Source of the DNA: Solea solea
Taxonomy: Eukaryota > Chordata > Actinopteri > Pleuronectiformes > Soleidae
Length of the DNA stretch: 64,000 nt
Assembly (NCBI RefSeq): GCF_958295425.1
Contig: NC_081151.1
Coordinates: 22,666,708 to 22,730,707 of the forward strand
Direction: 5' to 3'
Below the pieces are notes generated by a model that did no database searches, was not told the DNA's origin, and worked only from the letters and a program-made list of their open reading frames with translations. Within the stretch, counting starts at the first letter, position 1. The number at the start of each line of letters is the position of its first letter. Positions 1 through 11,814 of this stretch are shown in pieces. Position numbers and translations under genes: made by a program.

Positions 1-465
1 GAGCCTCAGCACGAGCACCTGCAGAGCGTCCACCAGCTCGTCGTTGATTTCGGCTACACCGCCAGAACGTTGAGGCGCCACTATGAGTTCGTCCACCAGG
101 CGGCGCGCCTCAACGCTCAGCTCTTCAATGACCTGGCGGGACGGATGTGTGGCGTTCTCCTCCAGGTACCGGAGGAGCCCCTCCACCTCCTGCGCTGCCC
201 TCTTCCGAGCTCCCTGCAGCTCCGGTTTGCCCTCCGTGTCCACCTGGTCCACCTCCAGCAGCAGCCGCGTCAGCTCCCGCTCCAGGCGCTTGTAGTCGCG
301 GTCGTTCTGCAGGCCGCTGAAGGTGCACACCTGAGGCCCCAGAGACGCCACCTCCCTCTGCACCTCGTAGAGGCGCATCATGGCGGGGTGCTGTGCATTA
401 TACGGCTGCTGCTGCTGCTCCATGGGATGTTGCTGCTGCTGCTGCTGCGGGCCACCATGGTCCAT
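1..465 (-). CDS. bag5: bag5 N-terminal part: BAG family molecular chaperone regulator 5 (runs off left edge)
   Basis: On the minus strand an ATG at 465-463 (AAAAGG before it, G after it: good initiation context) opens a frame that stays open to base 1, giving 155 codons. The protein starts with a glutamine-rich stretch (MDHGGPQQQQQQ, then MEQQQQ) and continues with MRLYEVQREV, FSGLQNDRDYKRLER, VDTEGK and ARKRAAQE. These match the first BAG domain of vertebrate BAG5, a protein of four to five BAG domains that bind the Hsp70/Hsc70 nucleotide-binding domain and act as nucleotide exchange factor. About two thirds of the protein lies beyond the window. A clean minus-strand acceptor (TTTTTCCTCCAG) places the exon start at 499, so 499-466 is 5'UTR. 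The Q-rich start is longer than in human BAG5, whose N-terminus is only a few residues before the same motif. The identity is secure; the start is very likely. Confidence 0.93.
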   Translation of the reverse strand, partial: MDHGGPQQQQQQHPMEQQQQPYNAQHPAMMRLYEVQREVASLGPQVCTFSGLQNDRDYKRLERELTRLLLEVDQVDTEGKPELQGARKRAAQEVEGLLRYLEENATHPSRQVIEELSVEARRLVDELIVAPQRSGGVAEINDELVDALQVLVLRL

Positions 466-499
466 CCTTTTCCCGCCATCAAAGGGCTTCCCAAACAGG

Positions 500-2226
500 C
501 TGGAGGAAAAATTAAAAGGAGGTTAAAACAACAGGATCCGCAAATCAGAGCCAAGCTCAATCTCAGTCGACAGAATGGATGAAACCTTGAAGTGTTTCTT
601 GAATAGAACCTCACAATACACGCACAGACATTTACAACAGCCTTTAATTCGGCTGCTCTTACAGGTTCCTTCACATGTAAATAATCACACGGCAACTGGT
701 GGAAAATCTATCTCCACATCTCTAATGGGAAAAAACACAAAGCACACACGAGGTCACACTTACAACATGTGACGCTTTGATTTATTTACAACGGCGTTTG
801 TGTTCAATCTTCTCAGTGTTATTAGTAATCCACAGATCCATTCAACCAATCCAGTTCAATCCTACACATTTTTGTCCAGACACTGTTGCCATGACATCAA
901 AGCCAGAAATAGAATGTTTACATCTTTCAATTTCAATAAAAAAGAATGTTGAATAATAATATTCGGCAAATGCATCTGTTGCCATTAAAAATCATGAATC
1001 ACAATTAATTTGGTCTATTTGAATGTTTTTGTAACATTACAACAATTAGTAACTTTATGGTGATGCATGGGGTTACTTTTTTAACATTTAGTCATGTGTC
1101 TATTTGACGTTACACTGTCTTTTTGTTACATTTTGTCTCTCTGTGGTCGCGTCTGTTTACTAATCCTTTGTGAATTCCATGAATTATCAGAATTGTTTTG
1201 GGTCATGTTTTTGTGACACAACATTTTGTCACTTTTTTAATGCGATGCATCCAGTATTTTAGTAACATTGGTAACAAACATGTTTCACAGCCTTTGCACA
1301 ACATACATGCATTTGCAGCCACAATAAAAATCTGGTATCACAATTATTTCGTTCAGGGTGGTTGTGACCAATTCCATATGGACCCAGTGTTGAGCTGGAG
1401 GCACCCAGTGGTGAAAGCTTCCTCCCTAAACACACCGTCCTTCCTCAGCTCCAGGCTCCTGCACAGATCTGCGCATTATGTCACCGCAGATAATCGCCTA
1501 AAAAACGCAGCATCACCACAGCAAGCACCTCATCCTCCCTCTCCATCACCCTGAACTGAAGCCTCTCCAGGAGCTGCATCCTTCCTCGCATCAGCAACAT
1601 CATCATCATCTTCATCACTCCACACACACGTTCTGCATGTGCACCATCCTCCTCCTCATCATCACCACCTCCTTCACCATAATCCTCACCTTTTCAAAAC
1701 TCCGAACACATTCGCGCACATTTTTGACGAATGTCTGTTTCCATCAGCCACAGCAGGGCGGCTCCTGGAGGACAGTGGCATCCAGGTGAAATTATAATCC
1801 CCACGCCACGGAGGAGAAGCAAGAGGAGGAGGAGGAAGATGCAGCTCCGCTCTGCTTCAGCACCAACTGCCTGGATGACGGACTGCGGTGCGGCTGGTGT
1901 CGCTGCCCGGTGTCGCCCCTCCCACACACACACACACACACACACACACAGTGAGGCGCTTCCTCAAACTCAGTCTTTGCTTTAAGTCAACTTCCTCTAT
2001 AAATCCACACATTAACGAACCCCCTCAGATTATTTAAACTGGATTAAATGAGCCCGAACAGCAGAGAGACGTGAGCCGGTCCCTGCGACGCGCAGGCACT
2101 GCCGTGTGAACGCTATTGTCACCTGACTCTGCCCCACCTTCACCAAATAACTTGAACTCATCATTCTTTTTAAAGTCTTTATATCACCAACAGCACTTGT
2201 ATCGCGTGTATTAATCCGCTCCTTAC
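500..2226 (-). other. bag5: bag5 5'UTR intron
   Basis: This stretch lies between the inferred donor (2226) and acceptor (500) on the minus strand. It holds AT-rich unique sequence, a run of CAT/CTC-rich low complexity near 1590-1680 and a (CA)14 tract at 1923-1950. Open frames here, on either strand, have no recognisable protein and low-complexity composition. Confidence 0.5.
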
Positions 2227-2290
2227 CTGCATAACCAGCGTACAGCCATGTGAACAGTAGCCGGAAAGTGCGCAGCTCCACCGTTTAACG
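2227..2290 (-). other. bag5: bag5 5' noncoding exon 1 (5' end approximate)
   Basis: Read on the minus strand, ATGCAG|GTAAGG forms a strong splice donor, with the exon ending at 2227 and the intron starting at 2226. It pairs well with the acceptor at 501-500 before the bag5 coding exon, giving a 1.7-kb 5'UTR intron. The exon contains a CCGG/GCGC-rich stretch typical of a promoter-proximal exon. The transcription start near 2290 is a guess. In human, BAG5 also has a noncoding first exon and sits head-to-head with COA8. Confidence 0.6.
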
Positions 2291-3114
2291 CTAAACATTA
2301 GCTCACCTAGCTACCTTCTAGCTAGCGGTGACTTCGCTTGCTCGCGAGAGCAGTGAACTAACGCGGAGTTTGCGTTATATTTTTGATTTAAGTGTATTTA
2401 TCTGCGTAAAAGAACACCGGTGATATAATCAATATTTAGCGAAATTACAATATTAATATATGCTATGTTAAAAACGAGATTTAACGTGTTTTTGTAACGG
2501 ATGATCTACTCGGCTGGTTCTCTGTGTTAAGTGTTGGTTGTCTAACAGTGGGTGCGCTCCATTTTGTCATGTCGCTGTTCCGTTTGTCACGTAGCACCAA
2601 CACTAGGCTGTACTCAATGTATTTATGTATTATTTACTTATTTATTAAGCTTTTTTCCATTTAGTTAATGAATTTAGATATGTATATAGCCTTGTATATT
2701 TTATTTCTAATGATCTTTTCGTGTATTTTATTTTGTTCTACGCTGTAAGAAAGTTAATTGAAACGCCCCAGTCAATAACAACAACAGCAATTCGTGTCTA
2801 TTTGTTCTAATATTTTAATTATTACTGAGTAAAATAAATGAATATTTATTTTCTCCATTGCCGTATTCGGAGAAAAAACCCCATACCCGCCTAGCTGGGT
2901 TAATCTGTCGGGACGGTGAGGTGAGAGTTTTTAAGCGCACCTGTTTACTTTCTTCTGCCGGATGCACGTGACAGGAAGTCAGTGTGTTTGCTGTTTGTTT
3001 TTTTTGCCTCCGCTGACAGAAGGACGTGAGCTCAATGTGAGCTGAAGTGTAGTTACGTGTGTTTTCGGTTCTGTTCGGGTCGTGTAACTGTGTTCTGTGT
3101 CAGTTTGTGTCGTC
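2290..3114. promoter_or_regulatory. bidirectional bag5/coa8 promoter region
   Basis: About 800 bp separates the inferred first exon of bag5 (minus) from the coa8 start codon (plus, 3115). The part next to bag5 carries several CpGs (gctagcggtgacttcgcttg, ctcgcgagag) and the part next to coa8 holds a CACGTG E-box at 2965-2970 inside gcacgtgacaggaagt, an ETS-like neighbourhood. The middle (2600-2880) is AT-rich. No TATA box sits at a convincing distance from either start. Head-to-head layout with a shared promoter is known for the human BAG5/COA8 pair; use here is inference. Confidence 0.5.
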
Positions 3115-5547
3115 ATGGATGTGAGGATGAGTTCAGTGGTGATGAAGAGTTTGACAACATGGCGGAATCTGAGAGCAAACGTGTCTTCAGCTGTAAAATG
3201 TCGCCTCTGCAGCAGCAGCAGCAGCAGCAGCTGTGGACTCAACAAACAACAGGACACCACTAACAACAAGGTTTGTTACACTACGTGTTATTTATATATA
3301 TATTTAACCTTGACCTTTGACCTACTACCAAAATCAGATCAGTTCATCCCTGAGAAATGAAATAAAACATCCGTTTTAAGAACACACTTTTGAATTCTCG
3401 TCACACGCAGTGGTCAAACTCCAGACCTGCAGCCGACTCCACATACGACTGGATCGGTCCCCCGAACCCTCTGTCCAACCTGAGACCCATCGTCTACCAC
3501 GTCCCCGAGAACGAGTCCCCGCTGCAGAGACGTCTGAGGACGCTGAGGCAGGAGACGGAGGACTGGAACCACCAGTTCTGGACCAAACAGAACATCGCCT
3601 TCAACAAGGTCCATGTGTCTCCTTCACACATTCATTCATTCACACATTCATTCATTCATACATTCATTTATATATTTAAATATTTAGAAAACACGTTTGT
3701 TTGTGTCAAGTTTGTCCTCATGGTGGGTGTTTGTTTCCTCGCTGTGCTGTTGCTTCACCAGCAGGGGGCAGCATCACACAACTTACAGCTTCACAACAAA
3801 GTCAGTCAGTCAGTCATCATCTACCGCTTTATCCTCTGCCAGAGGGTCGCGGGGGGTGCTGTGCCAATCTCAGCTACATCGGGCGATAGGCGGGGTACAC
3901 CCTGGACAGTTCGCCAGTGTTTATTATATTATATTTTATTAATAATTAATTACACACACAAGTAATGAACTTGTTTCTTCCTTTTTTACTTTGAAATGAA
4001 ATGTTAATGTTTTAGAAGCAGTTTTCAAAGTGTCTTTTTTTCATTCTTTCTCATCTTGATCTTCTTTGTCTCTTTATTTCCTTCTTCATATTTGTTTGTT
4101 TGTTTCATTTTGGAGATTAAACTTAATTTAAAAGCAGCTTTTTCATTTTTCAAAAAACGTTTTTGTTTGTTTGTTTTTGAAATTAAACTTGGATATTTTG
4201 GATATATTAACATAAACTCAGTATAAGTTCAGTTCCTTGTTAGATTTAAGATAGATTTTGTATAATATAATCTTTGTGTATCCTGTTGTTCAGAAAGACA
4301 TCTTTCTTTCTTTATATATATATATGTGTTATCTCTAGAATGGCTTGTGTAATGTCACATTTGTCCGCTCTCTGCAGGAAAAACACGCTTTCATCACCTC
4401 ACAGCTGAAGGAGAAAGGCTTGGGTGTGCGTGACGAGAACGGTGAGAACACACAAACTCGTGTAAAGAAAGAAAAAGTAAAGAGGATTCGTTCTTTTTTT
4501 TATTTATCCTTTCATCGCTGCAAAAAAAAACCCACACAAAACAAATGGAAACACTGTTACACTTGTTTATTTCACGTCCCTGTGAAATAACCAACATTTA
4601 AATCACTTGACATTTGGAGAGTTCGGGGGGCTTCCATGATGATTTATGGTGGATTCATGGTGATTTAAATGTCTGTCTCTGTCTGTCTGTCGTCAGGACG
4701 CCGTCGCTCCCTCGACTCGGAGGAAATGGCAAAGTTTTACAAGAACTTTCTGGACGAAAACACAACGCGACATGCCAATTACAACAGGTGAGTTTGTTTT
4801 ACGGCACAGCATGTGCCAGGGTGTCTGTCGCTGGGTGGGTGGAGCCGTGGGCTGTAAAACAATCTGTTTGTTTACTGATGAACAACATAAACATCACAGC
4901 TGCTCCTGCTTTAGTTTGATTTCTTTGGTTTCAAATTTGAATCAATCATAGAAGTTCACGGTTTTCTCGTCTCAGTCGATTTTAAATCTTTAAATCTCTA
5001 ATTGTAAAGTGAAACACGTTTGTTTCGCCTCAAAACAAAAGATTTGAGAAACATTCAAGTTTCCGTCCAAAAATTGAATAACGGTGTTATTATGTGAATT
5101 GTTTTGTATTAGTTTAGCCACTTTATTAGGTACACCTGCTCCGTCTGTTGCTATTTAATTTAATATGACAGTTTACTTTATGTTGGTTTTCAGCGCGTAT
5201 ATGCCGATGGTTTATGTTTTGTGTCAATAAAGTAACAAACTAACGATGTTGTTCATCAAGTCAAGAAGTTGTTTAAAAGGAAATTGTTTACAGATGAATT
5301 TACTTGAACTAAACCTGGTGTTTTTGTTTTATTTTATTGCTTTAACTTGAACATATTTCCATGTTTAATTTGCTTTTTTGTCGCCCCTTTTCTTTTCATA
5401 TTCAGGGAATGGTACAGAAGAAACTTCACCATCACTTTCCTCATGGCTCGAGTCACTTTACGTAACATGTGGACAAACGTCAGACACAAGAAAACCAGCT
5501 CTCCTTCTTCTCCTTCTTCTTCTTCTTCTTCTTCTTCTTCCTCATAA
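3115..5547 (+). CDS. coa8: coa8 (apopt1): cytochrome c oxidase assembly factor 8
   Basis: Five exons: 3115-3270, 3411-3608, 4378-4441, 4697-4787, 5406-5547, joined at GT..AG borders with consistent phases (0, 0, 1, 2), giving 216 aa. COA8 is a mitochondrial inner-membrane/matrix-side factor that promotes complex IV assembly and protects it under oxidative stress. Residues 1-52 look like a presequence: basic, no acid after residue 2 until the end, Ser-rich. The family core follows: DWIGPP (65-70), NLRPIVYHVPENESPLQRRL, WNHQFWTKQN, then KGLGVR, SLDSEEMAKFYKNFL and EWYRRNFTITFLMARV. It ends in a ten-serine run instead of the basic tail of the mammalian protein. The ATG at 3115 has G at -3 and +4; MSSVVM five codons on is an alternative. 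Both serine runs are coded by microsatellites. Neighbours are bag5 (divergent) and klc1 (downstream, same strand). Confidence 0.93.
3190..3231 (+). repeat. coa8: coding CAG/AGC microsatellite in coa8 exon 1
   Basis: Seven AGC units in the reading frame encode a serine run within the predicted mitochondrial presequence. Confidence 0.8.
3271..3410 (+). other. coa8: coa8 intron 1
   Basis: Short GT..AG intron (AAG|GTTTGT ... CACACGCAG|TGG) with a small TA repeat. Confidence 0.85.
3758..3771 (+). promoter_or_regulatory. CTCF-like site in coa8 intron 2
   Basis: CCAGCAGGGGGCAG matches the CCASYAGRKGGCRS vertebrate CTCF core at every position. Binding is not shown by sequence alone. Confidence 0.5.
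3808..3925 (-). mobile_element. dispersed fish retroelement-like fragment
   Basis: The string with ctaccgctttatcctctg, gggtcgcgggggg, tcgggcgataggcggggt and acaccctggaca is a very common interspersed motif of teleost genomes. A related piece in the opposite orientation is at 50281-50385. The exact family cannot be named from the fragment. Confidence 0.55.
3926..4377 (+). other. coa8: coa8 intron 2, 3' part
   Basis: AT-rich sequence with T-rich runs and a short TA repeat at 4310-4325. No second gene signal seen. It ends at acceptor TCTCTGCAG|GAA. Confidence 0.7.
4788..5405 (+). other. coa8: coa8 intron 4
   Basis: Mostly AT-rich sequence. It contains cactttattaggtacacct (5122-5140), a motif common in fish transposable-element remnants. 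Ends at ATTCAG|GGAATGG. Confidence 0.7.
5491..5544 (+). repeat. coa8: coding TCT/CCT microsatellite at the coa8 C-terminus
   Basis: The last codons are a TCT run with CCT interruptions, read as Ser/Pro, followed by TCC TCA TAA. Any length change not divisible by three would alter the stop. Confidence 0.85.
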
Positions 5548-6340
5548 TACAACTCTTCAGCCACTCTCTGTGTGTGTGTGTGTGTGGTTTTTCTGCCCTG
5601 ATTTAATCTAATTTACCAAGAATTAGAAAAGCACTCGTATCTAATTCCTCTAGACAGTTTGTTTCTCAGCAGGATTATGCAACCAAAGAAAAATCTGTTT
5701 CCACCTCATTTTATTTTTCAATATCACGTCACGACATGAGCTTCCTTTCAACAGCTTCATTCATTTTTCAGGGAACAGCACATGAGTTATTCAGTCATTT
5801 TTCAGTATTTTTCATTCAGTTGAATCCCCTGAGGTTTTTATAGACTATTTCCACTTTTTACATAAGTGCATGGACAGAATTAAAGGCTCAGACAGAAGAG
5901 TTTCTACATTTCTAAGCTCCTGACGAGGTCTGAACTCGTCCTTGTTTGTTTTCTTGATGCAACTGATTCTTACACATTTTGCGTCAGTGAGCATTATGGG
6001 ATGTTGTACGGCATAAAGGCGGGGCCTTTCTCTATTTAGAAAATAGACATGGAAAAATGAAAATATATATATTAGTAAGTCTTAATTAGGAGGTATTATG
6101 ACTCAAAATGACGACAGTATATCGTAATTATGACTAAGTATCTCATAATAATCATTGAATATCTCACAATAATGACATGGCATCTCAAAAGTATCTCATA
6201 ATTATGACTTATTATCTCATTCATTATTCATTATTCTTTTGTGCGTCCATAAATAGATAATATGCAATTAACAAATAAATTAATGTGTTCATTAAATACA
6301 AAATCTGGCTGCTTTGCAGAAACCACAGCTTCCTCTTTCA
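5548..6340 (+). other. coa8 3'UTR and spacer before klc1
   Basis: A GT tract (5571-5586) follows the coa8 stop. ATTAAA near 5879 is the best weak poly(A) signal. 6060-6220 is a run of short repeats of tatctcataattatgac type. No gene is seen. Confidence 0.4.
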
Positions 6341-6565
6341 CCCGGACAGAGGTGACGTCATCATTAGCCAGTTGAAGGAGGAGGGGCGGGAGAGGGGGGG
6401 GGGGGGGTCGCACCAGGTGACGCCATTTTCACGCAGCGTCAGTTAGTCAGTCAGTGACTGGACCACCGGGCTGTCATCTCCATGGGCGGCCACTCTGCGG
6501 CTTCTTCTCCCCCCACGAAGCCGCTCTCCCGTCGGCATTAGTTACTCGGAGCAGTCGCTGTCACG
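6340..6565 (+). promoter_or_regulatory. klc1: klc1 promoter region
   Basis: A perfect cAMP-response element TGACGTCA lies at 6353-6360, a GC-box/poly-G stretch (gaggggcgggag and a 14-base G run) at 6378-6408, and a second TGACG half-site at 6418. No TATA box. These directly precede the inferred noncoding exon 1. Confidence 0.55.
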
Positions 6566-6843
6566 ATGGAGCCGCTGGAGCTCAGACTGAAGAGCGGAGG
6601 TGAAGCTAAACGTGTAGCTACGTAGCTCAGTGGACATCAGTGAACCGCGGCGGTCCGTGCAGTGGATTCCTTCCCCAGTTTGGAAATAAAGTCACCCTCG
6701 AATATTCGTATTCAAATATTTGAACACTGACAGTAAAGGAGCGGCGCCCCCACCTCTGATTGGTCGTGATTTTATCCGGGAGAAGGGACAAGGAAGCGGC
6801 GGAACAGTCCGGCTACACTGGCAACGGATGTCCTGAGAGAACG
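6430..6843 (+). other. klc1: klc1 noncoding exon 1 (5' end approximate)
   Basis: The GC-rich stretch ends in a strong donor, GAGAACG|GTAAGAATGG, at 6843/6844. It would splice to the coding exon at 13940. It carries a short upstream frame (ATG at 6566, stop at 6623, 19 codons) that begins MEPLELRLKSGG. An alternative donor, CGGAG|GTGAAG near 6600, would trim the exon. Confidence 0.55.
6566..6625 (+). other. upstream ORF in klc1 leader
   Basis: ATGGAGCCG opens a 19-codon frame closed by TAG within the inferred first exon. Translation is untested. Confidence 0.35.
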
Positions 6844-7784
6844 GTAAGAATGGGCTCCGTGTATTTCTTGGAGCGCTCTCTGAAGCTAATTAGCCACTTT
6901 CTGACATTTTCTTATTGTGTAAACATGTTTTTATTTAGAGTGACATGACGTCAAAGGACACATATTCATTCTAAGTGCGGACACCGGTGTTGTGTAAAGA
7001 ATCTTCCCTCCACACTGTCTCCTCTGCTGCGGCTGGTGTTTACGTTCGGTACGGGAATTAGACGCTTGGAGCACCGGAACTGTCACCGCGGGGCTAACGC
7101 TGAGTTAGCACGGTGACAGGAATGAGTCCAGGCCAACTGGTTTTTCTGGTTCAGCCATATGTGCGTGAGAGGCTGGAGACCAGTGATGGGGTTACGCGGG
7201 GAAATCACGCCTGTCAGCACGCTGGGAAAGTGCAAAAGGCATCGCGATACGATACGATTCTCGGTAAACCGTGAACGATATGATTCATTTAGTATAACTT
7301 TTATTTATGTTCCATTTTTCCCACATCTGTCAAGTAAGGCTCTAATGATATATATATTTTTTCTAATAATTCGAAGTTTTGTTAGTTTTTTAAAATTATC
7401 TTCTCAAAACTGACACTCAACATTATTTCACATGTTTTGGAACTAAAAACTAATCAATTAATCGAAAAAATAGTTGACAGGTTAATTGATTAGTTACATC
7501 AGCAAGTAGATTTTATTTTATTTTTGCTTCATCTTCGCTTTAAATGCCCAATTCTAATATGGACAGTAATGTCGGGTTCTCAGTGTGTCGAGCTGAGAGG
7601 AGCAGCTTCAAAATGCATTCAAGAAAGCTCGTAAATTTCATAATTTCTGGCCAAATGCTTGCTGCTGCTGCTGCTGCCACATTCTGATAATAGATGGACA
7701 ACAGAGTAGGCTATCATTTAAGAAAATCACGAATTGGCACTTTATAGCAATAGTAATTACATATTGTTACATATAAAGGGTCAG

Positions 7785-8150
7785 ATAAATAAACCAGAAA
7801 GGTTTTTAAGATGTGATTTAAAAGACATTATTGATTCTGCGAGCCTTATCTCCTCATGCAGGTAGTTCCAGAGCCGAGGAGCCCTGATTGTACAGCGTCA
7901 ACAACTGTGAACATGTAGCTAGGGGCTGCTAGGGGCTGCCAGCGCCATACGAGCTGTAAAAGTCATCAATAAAATGTTAATATCACTTCTTAAATGTACA
8001 GGGAGCCAGTGAAGAGCAGCCAGGGCTGAGGTGATGTGACAATGTCTGTTAAAACCAATAAGAAGCCCAACTGGTTGACTTTTTACAATGATACAGATTA
8101 AATACCCAAACACTGGAACGCTGGACGTCCTGGTCATTGACATTCAGACC
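7785..8150. mobile_element. interspersed teleost repeat, family unassigned
   Basis: ggtagttccagagccgagga and gggagccagtgaagagcagc are phrases that recur throughout fish genomes in one dispersed element. No open reading frame of a transposase or reverse transcriptase remains. Confidence 0.45.
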
Positions 8151-8411
8151 GGGTGAGGGCTCTGAAAGCTGCCTGTGTGCAGGGGACAGTGGGTCTCAGT
8201 GTGGGTGTCACAGCACAGACAGAGGTGTCCACAGCAGGGACCGTTTAGAGTTTTTGAAGTGTGGGTGTGTGAGTTACTGACATATTGTGTGTCATGGACG
8301 CTTTCTCTAACTGAACACGTTTGAGCCACTTAACTAAAGGCTCACCTATTAAATATATGCCCAGTTAACTCTTAGCTATTTTAATAATGTGTTTGCTGCG
8401 TTCTCTTGCCT

Positions 8412-8650
8412 CCATAGAGAAAATCAGTGTTTTTAGCTCATGGCTACACAGGAGCTGCTGGTCTGCTGCTGCTGCCTCGTGTGGTCAGTTTGTGTAAATC
8501 TTAACAAAGGATTCTGAACACCAAAGTTACGAAACAACACATTTAAATTTTTGTGATGGAGGCAGCAGTGGATCGACAACTCCTGTGTGCTGTGACGTAA
8601 AATCGATGATTTTCTCTATGGACTTTGGTGTGGGGAGAGTGAGTGGCTTA
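8412..8650. mobile_element. MITE-like inverted-repeat element, family B
   Basis: Starts ccatagagaaaatcagtgtt and ends with the inverted counterpart gattttctctatggactttg plus gtgtggggagagtgagtgg. The interior holds ctgctgcctcgtgtggtcag. Copies at 15319, 30826, 38431, 38987 and 55983 share these parts. Confidence 0.65.
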
Positions 8651-9298
8651 GAAAGTGGCTTAAACCTTCGTTTTCACTCGGAAAAGGCTGTTATTGGAGA
8701 GAATTAAGAAGTAAGATACTAAGTAGGGCTTTTGTAAAGTGGCTGAAATACTAATGTACGTATGTTTTTCCTTAATTGGGAGGTTGTGCTAAACGTGTTC
8801 TGGACTGTTCCAAAACATCTCCCGACTGCAAATATCTTGATTGTTTGGCTTCAGACCACAAACACATTTTAAATGTAACCCTCACAGAAGACACAAATTC
8901 TGGCAAAGCTAATAATCCACGAAGACCAAAAATGTATGGGCTGCGGCTTTTTAAATGGTGTGGTCACATATGGGTTTGATGAAGGGCCTCTTTTGTGTCG
9001 CGCCTTTGTGTGCACGTATTATTATGATGAGCGTGAAGTGCATGACAACCCAGTGCAGTCTCTGTACTTGTGTGTGTGTGTTTTGTTTTTGTTTGCCCTT
9101 CCCTGAAGTATTTAATGTTTAATCCACCCAAAGGAGAGACTCTTGACAACCTGCGTGGCTCCGCCCCCCTCAGGCTAACAACCCCATGCTCCCCTGGCAC
9201 AGCTTGTTGTTGCCTCACACACATCCCAAAGGTTTTGTGTGTTGGCCTTATTTACTGGTGGGATAAAAAAGTAATGTGCCCGTTCTTCACAGCAGAGT

Positions 9299-9426
<128 letters not shown>

Positions 9427-9929
9427 GCAGGTCTAATCTGCCAAATACCCTTTAAAATATGACTTTTGTTCAACAGACCTAAATCTAAAATAAATAGGTG
9501 TTTACAGTCGTATGAGTGCAAAGTAAATAGACTTGACTGAGATTTTTCTTGTAGTGCTGCAGAGTGTTTTAGGAAGAAAAACAAGTGTGTGTTTAACTCT
9601 CCGAAACCTCACACATTCAGGTTACTAATGAGTAAGAAACAGAAGATTTAAACAAAATATCTTCATTTTTGATTTCCTAATAACTCAATTAAACTAAGGT
9701 TATTTCAAATTACAACCCAGCTAATAGAGAATTGTCATTTTTGAGTCATCAAAGTCATTTTTTATAATGTATTCTTACTTCTGTAATTATCATTATTAGC
9801 TGATAGCTGTGGGATCTGAATAATTGTTGAATAACTGAAAAAATAATTGATTATCATTATTTAACATGCCGCATAAGGTTGTTATGATTAATCCTGAATT
9901 AAGTCATTCATTGTTTACAATGGCAGGGC

Positions 9930-10165
9930 CCGCCATCTTGTTTATTTGCTTACTTCAAAGCTTGTATTTTGTTGCATTTTTGTTTTTATTTGGTTTTTTT
10001 TTGTCTTTAAAACAAGTTTCTCTCATTTTTCAGCTTCTTAAATGTGAATATTCTCTGATTTCTTTGCTCCATATAACAAAGAAATCCCTTTAGTTTGTGG
10101 ACAAAAAAAAAAAGGTTTGTGAAACATGAATGGACATTTTTTTCATTCATTGAAAAACTGAGAAC
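9930..10165 (-). mobile_element. family A element (hAT/MITE-like) copy
   Basis: Contains ttcagcttcttaaatgtgaa, ctttgctccatataacaaag and aaacatgaatggaca in the order of the reverse strand of the element at 13491. Ends are eroded. Confidence 0.5.
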
Positions 10166-11814
10166 AGATGAATCACTTCAGAAAAGAAGCGTTAGCTGGA
10201 CCCTCTGTGTCTCAGTGATTCACTCATCTGTCACTTCTGCTTTCAAACCTCAAATGTGTTCATTGTTCACACACTTCACGCTCGTCGTCGTTTCCTCAGA
10301 TTCACTCGGGCTGTGTCATGACTCGTGACTCCCCGGCTGTTTCCTTGGTCTTATCGTCGTCACATGATTCACTCATTATGTCTTTTTAAACTTGGCAAAT
10401 GGAGCGAAATGCAAACGTTGTTGAATGCATCAGTACAGCACATGTGTGTGTGTGTGAATGGGCTGTTTTGTAGTGATCCACAGATTACGCTGCAGTGCCT
10501 CTGATCACCAGGCTTTTACAGCATCTGTCACATTAATTCACTCAACACGACATTTACAGCGTCAGACTCGTGTCCCAGTGAAACCAAAACACAGATAACG
10601 TCGGATTAATACCAGACTTTAAATTGTCAACCGAGCAGAAACATGACTCTGGCAGTTTCATTTCTGCTGCGTATGCAAAATAAATAAATAAGAACAGTAA
10701 AAGTGCAGTGACGACAATTTTACTGCATCTTTCTGCTTCTCAAGAGGCCAGCAATAATAATTATGAATGATAATGCAATAATTAACACTTCATACATAAC
10801 TTTATTCATGCAAATGCAGCATTTATGCATTTTGAGAAACTGAAACAGAAACTTGCTCCATATAACCAACAAATTACTCATTAATTAATCATTTAATAAT
10901 TTAATTAATTATTATTGCAATTCAATAATTTTGGTTTTGCAGGCAAAACCATGCATTTTAAGACGTCATCACTTCCAGGTTTTTCAGCATTTTCAGACAT
11001 TTTATGGACTAAACAACCAATTGATTAATCAAGAGAATAATCTATTTGAAAATAATTAAAATATAGAATAATTTTTTATCTCAGACGTGTGAATTTTTCT
11101 TTCCCTTTTATGTTTGTGACGGCAATTAACATGTGTCGTAAACATAGCTTTTAATCGTCATTTCCAGTAATAGGTGCATATAACATAAGATTCTTCTTCT
11201 TTCTGCTCCTTTTCAGTCACATTTTGGGATAAGCTTTTGTTTGAGGAATGGAATATAGAATAATATTAAATCAAATATTACCATACAGGCCAAGCCTTGA
11301 GGACATTGTTTGTTCATAATACACAGAATAAATCATCATGTTATCCTATTTTGTGTGGATGAGGTTTAAATTGAACCTGCAGAGATTGTTTACGACTGTA
11401 ATGACTGTATGAGTCGACACATCGCTGACTAAGATGCTTCTTCTTTCTCTCTGTGCTCCTGCTGTTCACCCTGCCAGCGGCTCCATCCCGGAGCAGGCAC
11501 TGAGTGTTCCTCTTCCACCACCTCCTCCTCCTCTTCCTCCTCTTCTTCTTCACTGGTATTGAACACATACTGCACCACTGCTGAAGCCTGTTTACATAAA
11601 GAGCTGCAGCATCTCCTCTCCCCGGGACGCTCGGCTTTAAGCCACTTATTTACATTTCAAACGTTAACATCAAAAATGAGTTTTCCTCTGCGTTCCCCTG
11701 CGGTGCTGCTCTGGGCACTGAGACTGATCTTTGATCAAAAATAAAGACACACTCATGCTGTCACTTTCACTTCTGTCTGACAAACACCTGCAGACGCCTG
11801 CAACGGTATCAGTT

